From NCBI GenBank assembly GCA_964423465.1, contig CAYRFK010000109.1, positions 1 through 15,890 on the forward strand: a stretch of 15,890 nucleotides of DNA. Reading direction: 5' to 3'. The notes beneath the pieces were generated by a model. The model was not told where the DNA came from, did not search any database, and saw only the letters and a list, made by a program, of their open reading frames with translations. Each line of letters starts with the position of its first letter. Within the stretch, counting starts at the first letter, position 1. This document shows, one piece after another, positions 9,001-13,867 of the stretch. A program made the position numbers and the translations under genes. Source of the stretch: VGWF01 sp964423465 (GTDB lineage: Bacteria > Verrucomicrobiota > Kiritimatiellia > PWTM01).

Positions 9001-9937
9001 CATCGCCGCCGGGCAGACAGCCTGCCTGTGGATCGACGTGAACGTGCTGACGACGAACGCTGTGACCAATACGGCCGAGGTCGCCAGCAGTTCCGCAGCC
9101 GATCCGGACTCGACGCCGGGCAACAGCGCGCCGGGCGAGGATGACATCGCGTCGGCCGTGATCCAGGCGGTCTCCGGTGTACCCCCTTCGGGCGGCGCTC
9201 CGATTGAGAAGCCCGATTTCAAGGTCACGGCGATCGCCTTTGATCCGGATCCCCTGACGGCTGGCGGTACCTTCGCCGCGCTCGTCACGATCTTCAATGA
9301 CGGCGCGGCGGCGAACGCCGGGCGCCTGAGCCTCTGGATCAACCGTCCCGTGGCGGCAGGCGCCGGGGATGCCTCCGATGCCTTCGTGAACGCCGGTGCG
9401 CTCGCGGCCGGTGAGACGAAGACGATCCGCATCGACGGTCTGACGGCGCCCGCGTCCGCCGGCACGTATACATTCCGTGCGTTCGTGGACGCGCAGGGCG
9501 CTGCCGTGGAGAAGAGCGAAGGGAACAATCAGAAGACCAAGACCTACACGTTGTCCGCGGCCGCGCCGGGCGGAACGCCGTCGTGGATGAAGCCCGACTT
9601 CGAGATCGCCTCCATCACGTTCAGCCCGGCCTCCGTCCCTGCCGGTGCCGCGTTCACCGCCCAGATCACGGTGATCAACAAGGGCGACATTGCCGGCAAC
9701 GGCGGCCGCATGGATGTGTGGATGCACTCGCCGGCGGCGCAGCCTGCTGGCGCCACGGGCAATGCCTCCGCGATGATCGGTCCGCTGGCGGCGGGCGCAT
9801 CCACCGTGATCACGGTTCCTCTTACAGCCCCGGCTTCCGGTTGGTACACGCTCCGCGCCTTCGCCGACAGCGCGAATGCGACAGCCGAGAAGAGCGACGG
9901 AAACAACCAGAAGACCAGGACCTACCACGCCCAGTAG
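65..9937 (+). CDS. Giant secreted mosaic protein (DUF11 / SdrD-B / LamG / DUF2341 / CARDB domains)
   Basis: This is a 3290-residue exported protein, probably a cell-surface or extracellular adhesin or matrix protein. Residues 1-21 are a signal peptide (hydrophobic VLLVAVAVMGF, cleavage near AMA/AP). Domains by residue: about 26-830, DUF11-like Ig domains (around 26, 158, 287, 467 and 637); 833-968, SdrD-B; 969-1082, DUF11-like; 1083-1775, six tandem SdrD-B; 1776-2233, DUF11 split by a LamG/DUF2341 insert; 2239-2575, three 'TDDKLG' DUF11-like repeats; 2579-3035, a second split DUF11; 3049-3160 and 3176-3290, CARDB domains. SdrD-B units carry EF-hand-like loops (DxDxDGVQDxGE) that bind calcium in characterised homologues. 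No LPXTG, PEP-CTERM or transmembrane tail is visible; the chain ends in CARDB. There is no enzyme motif, so the ligand cannot be named. It is transcribed convergently with the glycogen operon and ends at a hairpin terminator. The reading frame is intact throughout. Confidence 0.93.
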   Translation: MKMNWFKVLLVAVAVMGFAMAAPAGLEVTKVIKNGLTTVPSGQTFTYKLQYRAASTTTDFFGTYLIDVLPPGVEFQSLVGTVHVASFAHNPATRELRVDFIDPLPAGSTGEIEVNVRFTPGTTPSGTIATNSATMDASNFPEDTSPPVTIVSMATNRTTASKSLTGSVPLDQNVTYTVAANNGSSVGALNVTNVTLLDQLPTGAVFVAASGGGVYDPGTHTVTWTTPSLAAGSSFSRTVTMMYPSTAYPVGAKVTNDLSVSVTPLGGSPTNLTARRGDTIVAPQGGSSFSKGVNASYVYEGKPTAKSWTFTLQNSGNVPMYDVVLTDAVPAQVEVTSINVGVPSGTPPGLQDSIEVFYMKTGGSSWLAAPGNPYPGTASVTIPAASLGLGAGESVTAIKWDFGTLPVGYSVGSLQFASSILTNDRNGQPVVAGNIISNIGALAYSDFSGPTSKTSLATIPVKTQRPVAELAKSASPTTVNDGDMTTFTIRLTNRSEAAQPLVNPVLADLLDAKLAYEPGSWTIVSKPAAAPVPVFETIANYNGTGRTLLRWKWTGASAYDLPINSFIEMRFQARIPAGTLYGGINNDLTLAQWGNTDLDASGTTSATDVRDLDGDGSTTETVHYRRTTVTVRARASMDSIKWVKGELDSEWSKFPTNGLTVPGGRADYRLIVSNTGNVPITNAVVLDILPTLDDTGVIDLSQRDTEWKASLAGPVIAPPGATVYYSREQDPTRLDFDPSGPPGSDPANWSTNLPATIIEVRSLKFVFDSIVIQPGASYELTWPMRSPVGTPTDGRIAWNSFGYYGTRMDTFTRLLPSEPIKVGIAIMPDTNAVYGDRVWFDANSNGVQEAAETGINGVRVRFYEDSGPGGFSDGVVNTNEDHLVGYTVTADNFGGEPGYYNFPNLDRGNYYAVFEIPPVYGVSPKDAGGDDAADSDGDATTGATIVTWLDDEENDPTWDLGLFLPPTSVNIVKTAGTAPDGGVHWIQPGTPVTYTFLVTNTGELPLVRLDVNDDKLGYIGQIPGPLAPGASATLTKTSGALTLGVTNIADVVGHPADPSTGLEIPGAPPVRDEDPAIVEVYAAIGDLVWYDLDRDGVQDAGEAGVPGVRVVLYDAAGAPLATNTTAANGRYIFASLLPGTYSVGFTPPAGYVVSPQDQGANDAADSDADLVTLRTVPTVLEAGEYDMTWDLGLWRLASIGDYVWYDADRDGVQDGGETPINGVLVTLYDAVGAAVATTNTDAVGFYKFADLIPGDYSVGFTPPAGYVFSPQDQGGNDGRDSDANPSTGRTIPTTLSVGEYDPTWDAGLWRPASIGNYVWNDINMNGIQDPGESGVPGVLVTLYDVSGAAVATTNTDVNGLYGFAGLVPGDYSVGFTLPADHLFSPRDTGADDTVDSDPNLATGRTVVTTLDPGENDPTWDAGIFLNRASIGDRVWHDMDADGVQDAGEVGVPGVLVTLYNAAGAAIATTNTGATGLYKFEDLIPGSYSVGFTPPAGYRISPQDQGGDAADSDADPVSGRAIVTTLDPGEDDLTWDLGIYLPASLGDFVWFDANTNGIQDGGEAGVPGVLVTLYNGAGSAVATTNTDATGFYKFAELVPGDYSVGFTAPAGFVISPKDQGSDDAKDSDANPATGRTAVTTLTSGEDDPTWDAGMWQPASLGDYVWYDNNDSGTQDGGEPGVPGVRVTLLLGGLPIATNVTDGTGHYLFEGLVAGSYQVAFDYSTLPDQYKPTVKGPDGTSDPTDSDADETTGLTEPTSLAWGESDLSWDLGIIRKRADVSLTKTRKAITEYQSKWTIPLSKGQQFVDGDYWMRLEYDQPSFDVWGPGNLQSGVSIDMNWHHVAGRFTRGTNTWGPHTMEILVDGVVVATKVATGTTDPSTAPLVLGAYMGNSYWYAGLMDEVRLSRGARSDAWLKATVAQQKSPSTFVALGAEEPGTLPGYAYRRGLAVNGALVTGNLTNFPVLVSLNDEFLVSKVLTADGSDLSFTLADGTVLPHEIELYTKASGRLVAWVKLPEVTAGAATGFYVNYGHAAPPVPAFSAGDVWDAGFMMVQHLEESAGPISDSTANGNDGAVSGAAPTVHGLTDGAYAFDGIDDKITIPDSASVQLNSTDFTIEAWYARKTVAADYLFEITVRNDGPDPAEDLTVADPLSPSFTLVNALTSRGVFAQPPGTWSIGDLGVGETATLRIAANAAACGMLTNTAEVASTPTLDPDSTPGNHVPGEDDIASVAVQGLTAPVPGVRLVKRAGGAADGAALVVDPGDAVVYSYAVQNTGNTYLGNIVVTDDKLGAVGVVPGPLAPGSSLVLTATVASVVSAVTNIGTVVAHPVDASGADLPCHPADVTDTDDAIVDVTSPPAPAPAIEVVKIASGAADGTVLTVVSGSPVTYIYTVRNTGNVALTGIAATDDKLGAVGASASLSAGGTVAFTSVVASVTAHVTNVVTVTAQYGVTPVSDTDDAVVHVTPPPVPAPAISIVKVAGVAADGAVLTINSGDNVVYRYTVRNTGNVALTNVVVTDDKLGAVGTEAVLPAGATVVFTKTAAGVTADVTNIGSVVADYAGTPVSDTDDAVVDVTAPATGADLSLTKEVVNAPASPVKWTIPISKGEQFVDGDYWLRLEYNEPSFDVWGPGNLKSGVQIDRGWHHVAGRLTRGPNAWGPHTMEILVDGVVVATKVASGTIDHSTASLMLGAYLGTSYFYAGVMDEVRLSRTARSTDWLLTTWRQMTAPSAFVTAGPELPGSLPGYGYRMGLTVQGAQVAGTLASFPVLVSLTNAALTAHVESAAGTDLVFTTDTGAVLPFEVEAFDRASGRLVAWVTLPSLQAGVDAGFQLHYGNAAAISAASPATVWDASFVMVQHLDEAAGAVLDSTVFGNHGTPAGASWTPAGRAGPGYIFDGIDDKIVIPDSASLHLDTTDFTIEGWFNREQTTSDKTFKICVANAGPQAATGVTVSDVLPAELQFTGSTASMGAYSHLTGIWTIGDIAAGQTACLWIDVNVLTTNAVTNTAEVASSSAADPDSTPGNSAPGEDDIASAVIQAVSGVPPSGGAPIEKPDFKVTAIAFDPDPLTAGGTFAALVTIFNDGAAANAGRLSLWINRPVAAGAGDASDAFVNAGALAAGETKTIRIDGLTAPASAGTYTFRAFVDAQGAAVEKSEGNNQKTKTYTLSAAAPGGTPSWMKPDFEIASITFSPASVPAGAAFTAQITVINKGDIAGNGGRMDVWMHSPAAQPAGATGNASAMIGPLAAGASTVITVPLTAPASGWYTLRAFADSANATAEKSDGNNQKTRTYHAQ
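2561..2968 (+). other. First, isolated SdrD-B-like domain
   Basis: Residues 833-968 begin VYGDRVWFDANSNGVQE and close with DPTWDLGLF, the same frame as the later tandem units. This unit is about 20 residues longer (extra SGPGGFSDGVVNTNEDH segment) and is separated from the array by a DUF11-like domain, so it probably diverged early or was acquired separately. Confidence 0.8.
3311..5389 (+). repeat. Six tandem SdrD-B repeats of about 345 bp
   Basis: Units start at 3311, 3656, 4001, 4349, 4691 and 5036, with lengths of 115, 115, 116, 114, 115 and 118 residues. Each opens (A/S)(I/L)G(D/N).VW.D...(D/N/S)G.QD.GE, contains GVxVTLY, YSVGFTxPA and a DSDxx loop, and ends (D/E)xxxxWDxGxx. The first five are very alike. 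The sixth has a different middle (VAFDYSTLPDQYKPTV) and closes the array. The unit at 4349 lacks a residue or two in its QGGDAADSD loop. Such cna_B-type folds normally form rigid, calcium-stabilised stalks that hold a functional domain away from the cell. Confidence 0.9.
5390..6763 (+). repeat. DUF11 domain with nested permuted LamG-DUF2341 insert, copy 1
   Basis: Residues 1776-1792 (ADVSLTKT...) are the first strand of a DUF11 domain, which resumes at 2127 (YLFEITVRNDGPDPAEDL) and ends DPDSTPGN..PGEDDIAS. Between them lies about 334 residues (5441-6442). First comes the C-terminal half of a LamG jelly roll (WTIPLSKG, YWMRLEY, WHHVAGRF, EILVDGVVVAT, MDEVRLSRGAR). Then comes DUF2341 from about 1939 to 2057 (YRRGLAVNG, FPVLVSL, LPHEIELY, LVAWVKLP, VNYGHA, VWDAGFMMVQHLEE). 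Last is the N-terminal half of LamG (DSTANGNDG, FDGIDDKITIPDS, DFTIEAW). The same architecture recurs at 7799. The domain reading is by eye. Confidence 0.82.
6779..7790 (+). repeat. Three tandem DUF11-like 'TDDKLG' repeats
   Basis: Three Ig-like units begin near 6779 (PGVRLVKR), 7142 (AIEVVKIA) and 7484 (SIVKVAG). Each has Y.YxVxNTGN, xxTDDKLGAVG, a LxxG turn and a closing DTDDA(I/V)V.VT strand, joined by Pro/Ala-rich linkers (PPAPAPA, PPPVPAPA). The unit at about 2970-3310 is a fourth, earlier relative. These resemble the DUF11-related family sometimes listed as DUF7507. They are structural spacer domains with no known catalytic role. Confidence 0.75.
7799..9169 (+). repeat. DUF11 domain with nested permuted LamG-DUF2341 insert, copy 2
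   Basis: Homologous end to end with the copy at 5390 (457 versus 458 residues). DUF11 starts ADLSLTKEVVNAPASPVK (2579-2596) and resumes at TFKICVANAGP (2930 on). The insert, about 7850-8848, runs LamG C-half (KWTIPISKGEQF, WHHVAGRL, EILVDGVVVAT), then DUF2341 (about 2742-2859; YRMGLTVQG, FPVLVSL, LVAWVTLP, VWDASFVMVQHLDE), then LamG N-half (FDGIDDKIVIPDS, DFTIEGWFNREQ). The copies share a perfect 43-bp match (5616-5658 and 8025-8067) within more diverged flanks. They therefore arose by duplication and are not an assembly echo. Confidence 0.82.
9209..9934 (+). repeat. Pair of C-terminal CARDB domains
   Basis: Two units start KPDFKVTAIAF (residue 3049) and KPDFEIASITF (residue 3176). Each has a VTIFND/VTVINKG strand, LAAGxxxxI, a YTFRAFVDA/YTLRAFADS strand and a near-identical end, EKS(E/D)GNNQKT(K/R)TY. 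This is the CARDB (cell-adhesion-related, APHP-like) pattern ending in E...NN. The last unit forms the true C-terminus, so these may serve as the surface-binding or secretion end, though no sorting motif is seen. Confidence 0.85.
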
Positions 9938-9952
9938 ATCTGGCGTGCCTTG

Positions 9953-9991
9953 CCGGGCGGTTGCGGATGCCGGGAGTTCGCAACCGCCTGG
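9953..9991 (+). terminator. Rho-independent terminator after the giant gene
   Basis: A 13-bp stem with one G-U pair (9953-9965 with 9979-9991, core GGCGGTTGCG/CGCAACCGCC) and a 13-nt loop is followed by CCTTTTG. It begins 15 bp after the TAG. The T-run favours the + strand. It could also slow - strand transcripts leaving the gene that ends at 10066, but no T-run follows on that side. Confidence 0.8.
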
Positions 9992-10065
9992 CCTTTTGAT
10001 GTGCGTGACCTGCAAACGAGGGCCAAGCGCGTCGCGTCGGACTGCGGCTTTCGTAGTCGCCGAGT

Positions 10066-10746
10066 CTACTGCGGGCGGATCGTCATGAACTGCGCGCCTG
10101 CGGGCCACGAGTTCGTAGCCGATGCACGGGTGACCTGCCAGGTGCCGGTGCCGGTGCCTGCGGTGACGGTTTGCAACGCTCCGCCTGCGGCAAGCCCGAC
10201 CACGTTAGTCGCGCCAAGGAGGCCGTAGGTCCGGCCGCCGCGTGCAGTCCATTCGATGCGCAGCCCCGCCGGCGTTCCGCCGACGGCAAGGATGCGGAGC
10301 AGGGCGGTCGGGTCCAGCGGGTCAGTTCCGGCGACAGACTCGTCGCGGTCGGAGATTCCATCGCCGTCGGTGTCGCGGCGAAGCGAGTCGGTGGTGGTCG
10401 CCGGCGAGAACGACGATCCAAGGATCTCTTGGAGGTCCGTCAGACCATCCGCGTCATCGTCCGGGCTGTCCTCGTCGGGAACCCCGTCTGCATCGGCGTC
10501 GCGGGATGGGTCGAGCAGCGGGGAGAAGAGCATCCCGCTGCGTGCCACATACGACGCGGACGAGAGAAATCCGCCGCCGACGGGCTGTCCGACGGAACTG
10601 ATGCACCGCACGACCGAACCGGTCTGCGACCCGCCGCCTGTGTTGAATGCGGCGGGCAAGAGGGAGGGGGCGGCGGTTCCGATGCAGGCACACACCAGCA
10701 CCGCCACTGCGGCTGCGCCCACGGTCTGAGATGTGCGCGCGCGCAT
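10066..10746 (-). CDS. Secreted protein with thrombospondin-3-like calcium loops
   Basis: A 226-residue exported protein of unknown function. Residues 1-26 are a signal peptide (AAAVAVLVCACIGTAA). Residues 35-75 (NTGGGSQTGS, SSVGQPVGGG, SSASYVARSGM) match a beta-rich segment common in secreted PVC-group proteins. Residues 83-105 and 125-136 are Asp-rich calcium-type loops (DADADGVPDED, DDDADGLTDLQE, DTDGDGISDRDE) of the thrombospondin type 3 kind, followed by GTDPLDP. Residues 164-182 (RIEWTARGGRTYGLLGATN) resemble the 'W...GRTY.v..stNL' C-terminal module of Verrucomicrobia-like secreted proteins. The start codon is 7 nt after the synthase stop, with a weak GGCGAAAG upstream, so it is probably translated from the same mRNA. 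An exported protein here is unexpected beside cytoplasmic glycogen enzymes. Confidence 0.82.
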   Translation of the reverse strand: MRARTSQTVGAAAVAVLVCACIGTAAPSLLPAAFNTGGGSQTGSVVRCISSVGQPVGGGFLSSASYVARSGMLFSPLLDPSRDADADGVPDEDSPDDDADGLTDLQEILGSSFSPATTTDSLRRDTDGDGISDRDESVAGTDPLDPTALLRILAVGGTPAGLRIEWTARGGRTYGLLGATNVVGLAAGGALQTVTAGTGTGTWQVTRASATNSWPAGAQFMTIRPQ

Positions 10747-10753
10747 CTTTCGC

Positions 10754-12226
10754 CTACTTGTTCCGGATCAACTCGTAGATATTGATGTAGTCCTGCCCCG
10801 GATGGTTCCACGAGTAGTCGTACCTCATGCCGTTTCCCATCAGTTCGCGGAAATAGGTGGGGTAGTGGTTCCAGAGGCCGACGGCGCGGACGAGGGCGGA
10901 CTCGATGCCGCCGGCGTCGAAGGACTTGAACACATACCCGTTCCGCTCGTGGAAGGGGCGCGAGGCGTAGTCGGCGTCGAACACGGTGTCCGCCAGACCC
11001 CCGGTTTCGCGGACGATGGGCACGGTGCCGTACTTGAGTGCGATCATCTGCGTCAGGCCGCAGGGCTCGAAAAGGCTGGGCACGATCAGCATGTCCGCGC
11101 CGGCGTAGATCAGGTGGGCCAGGTCCTCATTGAACCCGAGTTCCAGGTGCGAATCGGGATTGTCGTTGATCGTGCGCTTGAGTCCGGAGAAGTCGGCATG
11201 GATCGCGGCGTCGGCCGCGGAGCCGAGAAGCACGAACTGCGCGCCGTGGTTGATGCACCAATGCAGGGCATGCTTGATCAGCGGCACGCCCTTCTGGTGG
11301 TCGAGCCGCCCGATGAATGCGACGATGGGGCGGAAGTCGTCGCGCATCAGGAGCCGCCTTCGCAGTTCGCGCTTATTGACGTACTTGGCGTCGAGCGTCG
11401 CGGGGCTGTAGTGCTGCGGGATGTGTTCGTCGATCTCCGGGTTCCAGACGTCGTAGTCGACGCCGTTGAGCACGCCGCCGAACTTCCCGGAATGCACGTG
11501 CAACGTGTGGCCAAGGCCGAAACCCTGGTCGGTGTGCTTGATCTCCCCGGCGTAGCGCGGAGAGACGGTGGTGACGAAGTTCGAATAGACGATTCCGCCC
11601 TTCATCAGGTTGACCGCACCCGCGTTGAAGTTGTCGCGCAGGCGGTCCATGTGAAGGTAGTACTCCGGCCGGTGCAGGCTCGAGGCATGGAGCAGGTGCG
11701 GGCCGGTGATGCCCTGGTGCTTCACGTTGTGGAGCGTGAAGCAGACGCGCGGGTGGTGCAGGCCGAGCGCGGCGTACATCTCATAGAGCAGGACCGGGAC
11801 GAGGGCGGTCTGCCAGTCGTGGCAGTGGATCACGTCCGGACGTTTCCCGGAGCGCAACAGGAACTCAAGGGCGGCGCGCGAGAAGAAGCCGAAGCGGCGG
11901 TCGTCGTCGCCCTGTCCGTAGAACGTCCGCCGGTTGAAGAATGCATCGCCGCTGTGCGGATCGATGAAAAAGCACTTGCGGCCCTCGACGAAACCGAACC
12001 AGACGGAGGTGTGGACGTTGCCGCCGTCCCATGGGACCCAGAGATCCTGGTGGACCATCTGCAGTCCCCAGATGCGGTCGTACCGCATGCAGTCGTACTT
12101 GGGCAGGATGACTTCGACGGAATGGCCGCGGATTTCCAGCTCGCGGCAGAGTCCGAAGACGACATCGGCCAGTCCGCCGACCTTGGCAACCGGCGCGCAC
12201 TCCGAGGCGATGTGAACGATGAACAT
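10754..12226 (-). CDS. glgA: Glycogen (starch) synthase, GT5 family
   Basis: A 490-residue cytoplasmic glycosyltransferase, the usual length for bacterial GlgA. It transfers glucose from a nucleotide sugar (ADP-glucose in most bacterial members) to the non-reducing end of an alpha-1,4-glucan. Visible motifs: the GT5 N-terminal KVGGLADVV (K15-V23), HCHDWQTALVP (134-144), FTLHNVKHQG (163-172), the phosphate-binding FIGRLDHQKG (304-313, R307/K312), and the C-terminal PSLFEPCGLTQMIALKYG (383-400) with TGGLADTV (408-415). All expected substrate residues appear present. It starts 9 nt after the branching-enzyme stop; the Shine-Dalgarno is weak (AGGCAG), consistent with coupled translation. UDP-glucose as donor cannot be ruled out from sequence. 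Confidence 0.95.
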   Translation of the reverse strand: MFIVHIASECAPVAKVGGLADVVFGLCRELEIRGHSVEVILPKYDCMRYDRIWGLQMVHQDLWVPWDGGNVHTSVWFGFVEGRKCFFIDPHSGDAFFNRRTFYGQGDDDRRFGFFSRAALEFLLRSGKRPDVIHCHDWQTALVPVLLYEMYAALGLHHPRVCFTLHNVKHQGITGPHLLHASSLHRPEYYLHMDRLRDNFNAGAVNLMKGGIVYSNFVTTVSPRYAGEIKHTDQGFGLGHTLHVHSGKFGGVLNGVDYDVWNPEIDEHIPQHYSPATLDAKYVNKRELRRRLLMRDDFRPIVAFIGRLDHQKGVPLIKHALHWCINHGAQFVLLGSAADAAIHADFSGLKRTINDNPDSHLELGFNEDLAHLIYAGADMLIVPSLFEPCGLTQMIALKYGTVPIVRETGGLADTVFDADYASRPFHERNGYVFKSFDAGGIESALVRAVGLWNHYPTYFRELMGNGMRYDYSWNHPGQDYINIYELIRNK

Positions 12227-12235
12227 GATGTCTGC

Positions 12236-13867
12236 CTAGTCCGTAAATCCGCCCAATTCAAGGTTTGCGAACGGGGGATCGCGTCGTTCCAGAGCCGCAA
12301 GTCGCGCCGCACCCACCCGATCGCGCCTCACCGCGTCCTCAAGGTAGTCGAAACGCCGGAGCTGGTCACGCACCATTCGAGCCGCGAAATCCGCGGCGCG
12401 TCCGTTCCGGATCATGAAGGGCCAGTCCGATGCCTGGGCCAGCAGCAGATGCCGCGCNNNNNNNNNNNNNNNNNNNNNNNNNNNNNNNNNNNNNNNNNNN
12501 NNNNNNNNNNNNNNNNNNNNNNNNNNNNNNNNNNNNNNNNNNNNNNNNNNNNNNNNNCGCTCCGCCATCCGCTCCATCCTGCGGGCTGCATCGTGGAGCA
12601 GGGGCCAGATCCAGGCGGTGGTCTCGTTCAGCCAGGTCTCGTGTCCGCCGCCCGCGCCCCAGCTCGATTCCGCCGGCGTTGCGAGTTGGATCCGCGGGTG
12701 TCGGTCGAGGTGGACGGCCGGGGTCGTCAGTTCGACAAGGCCCGAGCCGGCGGCGAGCCGGGCGACGGCGTCCAGCCACGCGGGGCCCTCGTGCCACCAG
12801 TGGCCGAAGAGCTCGGCGTCAAACGGGGCGGTGATGTGCGGCGGGCGGTCCATCGCCGGCGCCGCCGCCGCACATCGGGCGGCCGCACGGCGCAGGAAGT
12901 CGGCGGCGTGGTCGCGGGCGCGTTGCGCGGCGCGATCGGGTTCGTAGGGGCGCTTGTCCTCCGCCGGGCCCGTGACGCGGTGATACTTGATGCCGGTCGG
13001 TCCGCGGGCCCCGGGCGGTGCGGCAAGGGCGCCGAGATCGCGCGGGTCCAGTTCATAGCCGATGTCCCGATGATACTCCCGGTACCATGGATCGCCGGGA
13101 TATCCCTGCCGCGCGTCCCAGACGCGCCGGGCGAGATCGGGATCGCGGGCAAATGCGGCGACTCCGTTGGTGCAGGCGATCGGGGCGAAGGTTCCGTAGT
13201 GCGGCCGCGTGTCGGCGAAGAGAAGTCCGTTCGTTTCGACGCAGAACCACCGGACGCCCTCGCTCGCGAAGTCCTTCTCGAGTCCCGGCCGGTAGGCCAG
13301 TTCCGGAGGCCAGAAGCCCTGCGGGGCCCCCCCAAAGATGCGGCGGTGCGATGCGATGCCGATCCGGACTTGTGTCCGCGAGGCGGACGGTACGGTGGAG
13401 AGAAGGGGCAGGTGGCCATGCGTTCCTGCGGTGGTGATGAGATCGAGTATGCCAGTTTCGCGAAGGGCGCCAAACGAAGGGAGCAGTCGTCGGCCTCTCA
13501 GTTCAAAGTCTTTGGCGAGGTCCGCGAAGTGGTCGCGGTGGCGGTGGGCGAGCCTGTGGAAGCGCGCGTCTTCGCGCGTCCGTTTCGTTTCGCGGTCTGC
13601 GAGATCCACGAGTCCCGCCAGATGCGCGGCGCAACGGTCCATCAAGAGCACGTCGGCGAGCATCTCGGACAGCGTGGGCGAGATGGAGAACGCGAAGCGG
13701 GCGCGGATGCCATCGCGGACAAGCCCCTCGAAGACCCGGAGCAGGGGAAGATAGCACTGGATCACAGCTTCAAACAGCCAGCGTTCCTCGAAGCCAGCCT
13801 CGGCGCCCGGCCGACGGATGTACGGCAAGTGGGCATGAAGGATCAGGCTGAGGGTGGCGGCGGGCAT
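12236..13867 (-). CDS. 1,4-alpha-glucan branching enzyme, GH57 type (interrupted by a sequence gap)
   Basis: This enzyme makes alpha-1,6 branches in glycogen by cleaving and transferring alpha-1,4 chains. It is the GH57/DUF1957 type, unrelated to GH13 GlgB. From the chosen start (MPAATLSLILHAHLPYIR) motifs appear where the family has them: HAHLPY (11-16), the nucleophile region GFWPPELAY with E189, and the acid/base region FDAELFGHWW with D350. The C-terminal DUF1957 part is SSWGAGGGHETWLN (401-414) and, past the gap, LLLAQASDWPFMI. A 100-N run at 12458-12557 hides the stretch between helix RRMERMAE and that last motif. Both flanks read in one frame. Upstream reading to 13999 is possible but Arg-rich and overlaps the previous gene, so I use the ATG at 13867, coupled to it by TGATG. 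Amylopullulanase or 4-alpha-glucanotransferase relatives are less likely given the GFWPPE and DUF1957 parts. Confidence 0.9.
   Translation of the reverse strand: MPAATLSLILHAHLPYIRRPGAEAGFEERWLFEAVIQCYLPLLRVFEGLVRDGIRARFAFSISPTLSEMLADVLLMDRCAAHLAGLVDLADRETKRTREDARFHRLAHRHRDHFADLAKDFELRGRRLLPSFGALRETGILDLITTAGTHGHLPLLSTVPSASRTQVRIGIASHRRIFGGAPQGFWPPELAYRPGLEKDFASEGVRWFCVETNGLLFADTRPHYGTFAPIACTNGVAAFARDPDLARRVWDARQGYPGDPWYREYHRDIGYELDPRDLGALAAPPGARGPTGIKYHRVTGPAEDKRPYEPDRAAQRARDHAADFLRRAAARCAAAAPAMDRPPHITAPFDAELFGHWWHEGPAWLDAVARLAAGSGLVELTTPAVHLDRHPRIQLATPAESSWGAGGGHETWLNETTAWIWPLLHDAARRMERMAEXXXXXXXXXXXXXXXXXXXXXXXXXXXXXXXXXXARHLLLAQASDWPFMIRNGRAADFAARMVRDQLRRFDYLEDAVRRDRVGAARLAALERRDPPFANLELGGFTD
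12458..12557. other. 100-N assembly gap
   Basis: Exactly 100 unknown bases, the conventional filler for a scaffold gap of unknown size. It lies inside the branching-enzyme gene. Because family members seem to have only about 20 residues between the flanking motifs, the true missing length is probably nearer 60 bp than 100. Confidence 0.97.

Noticed and set aside
5459..10108. Other long - strand frames (5459-7078, 7316-10108)
   Set aside because: Arg-rich antisense shadows of the LamG/DUF11 modules; the two resemble each other only because the sense modules are duplicated.
10684..10700. Possible lipoprotein box (VLVCAC) in the secreted calcium-loop protein
   Set aside because: Residues before either cysteine do not fit the L-(A/S/V)-(G/A)-C pattern; an ordinary signal peptidase site after GTAA fits better.
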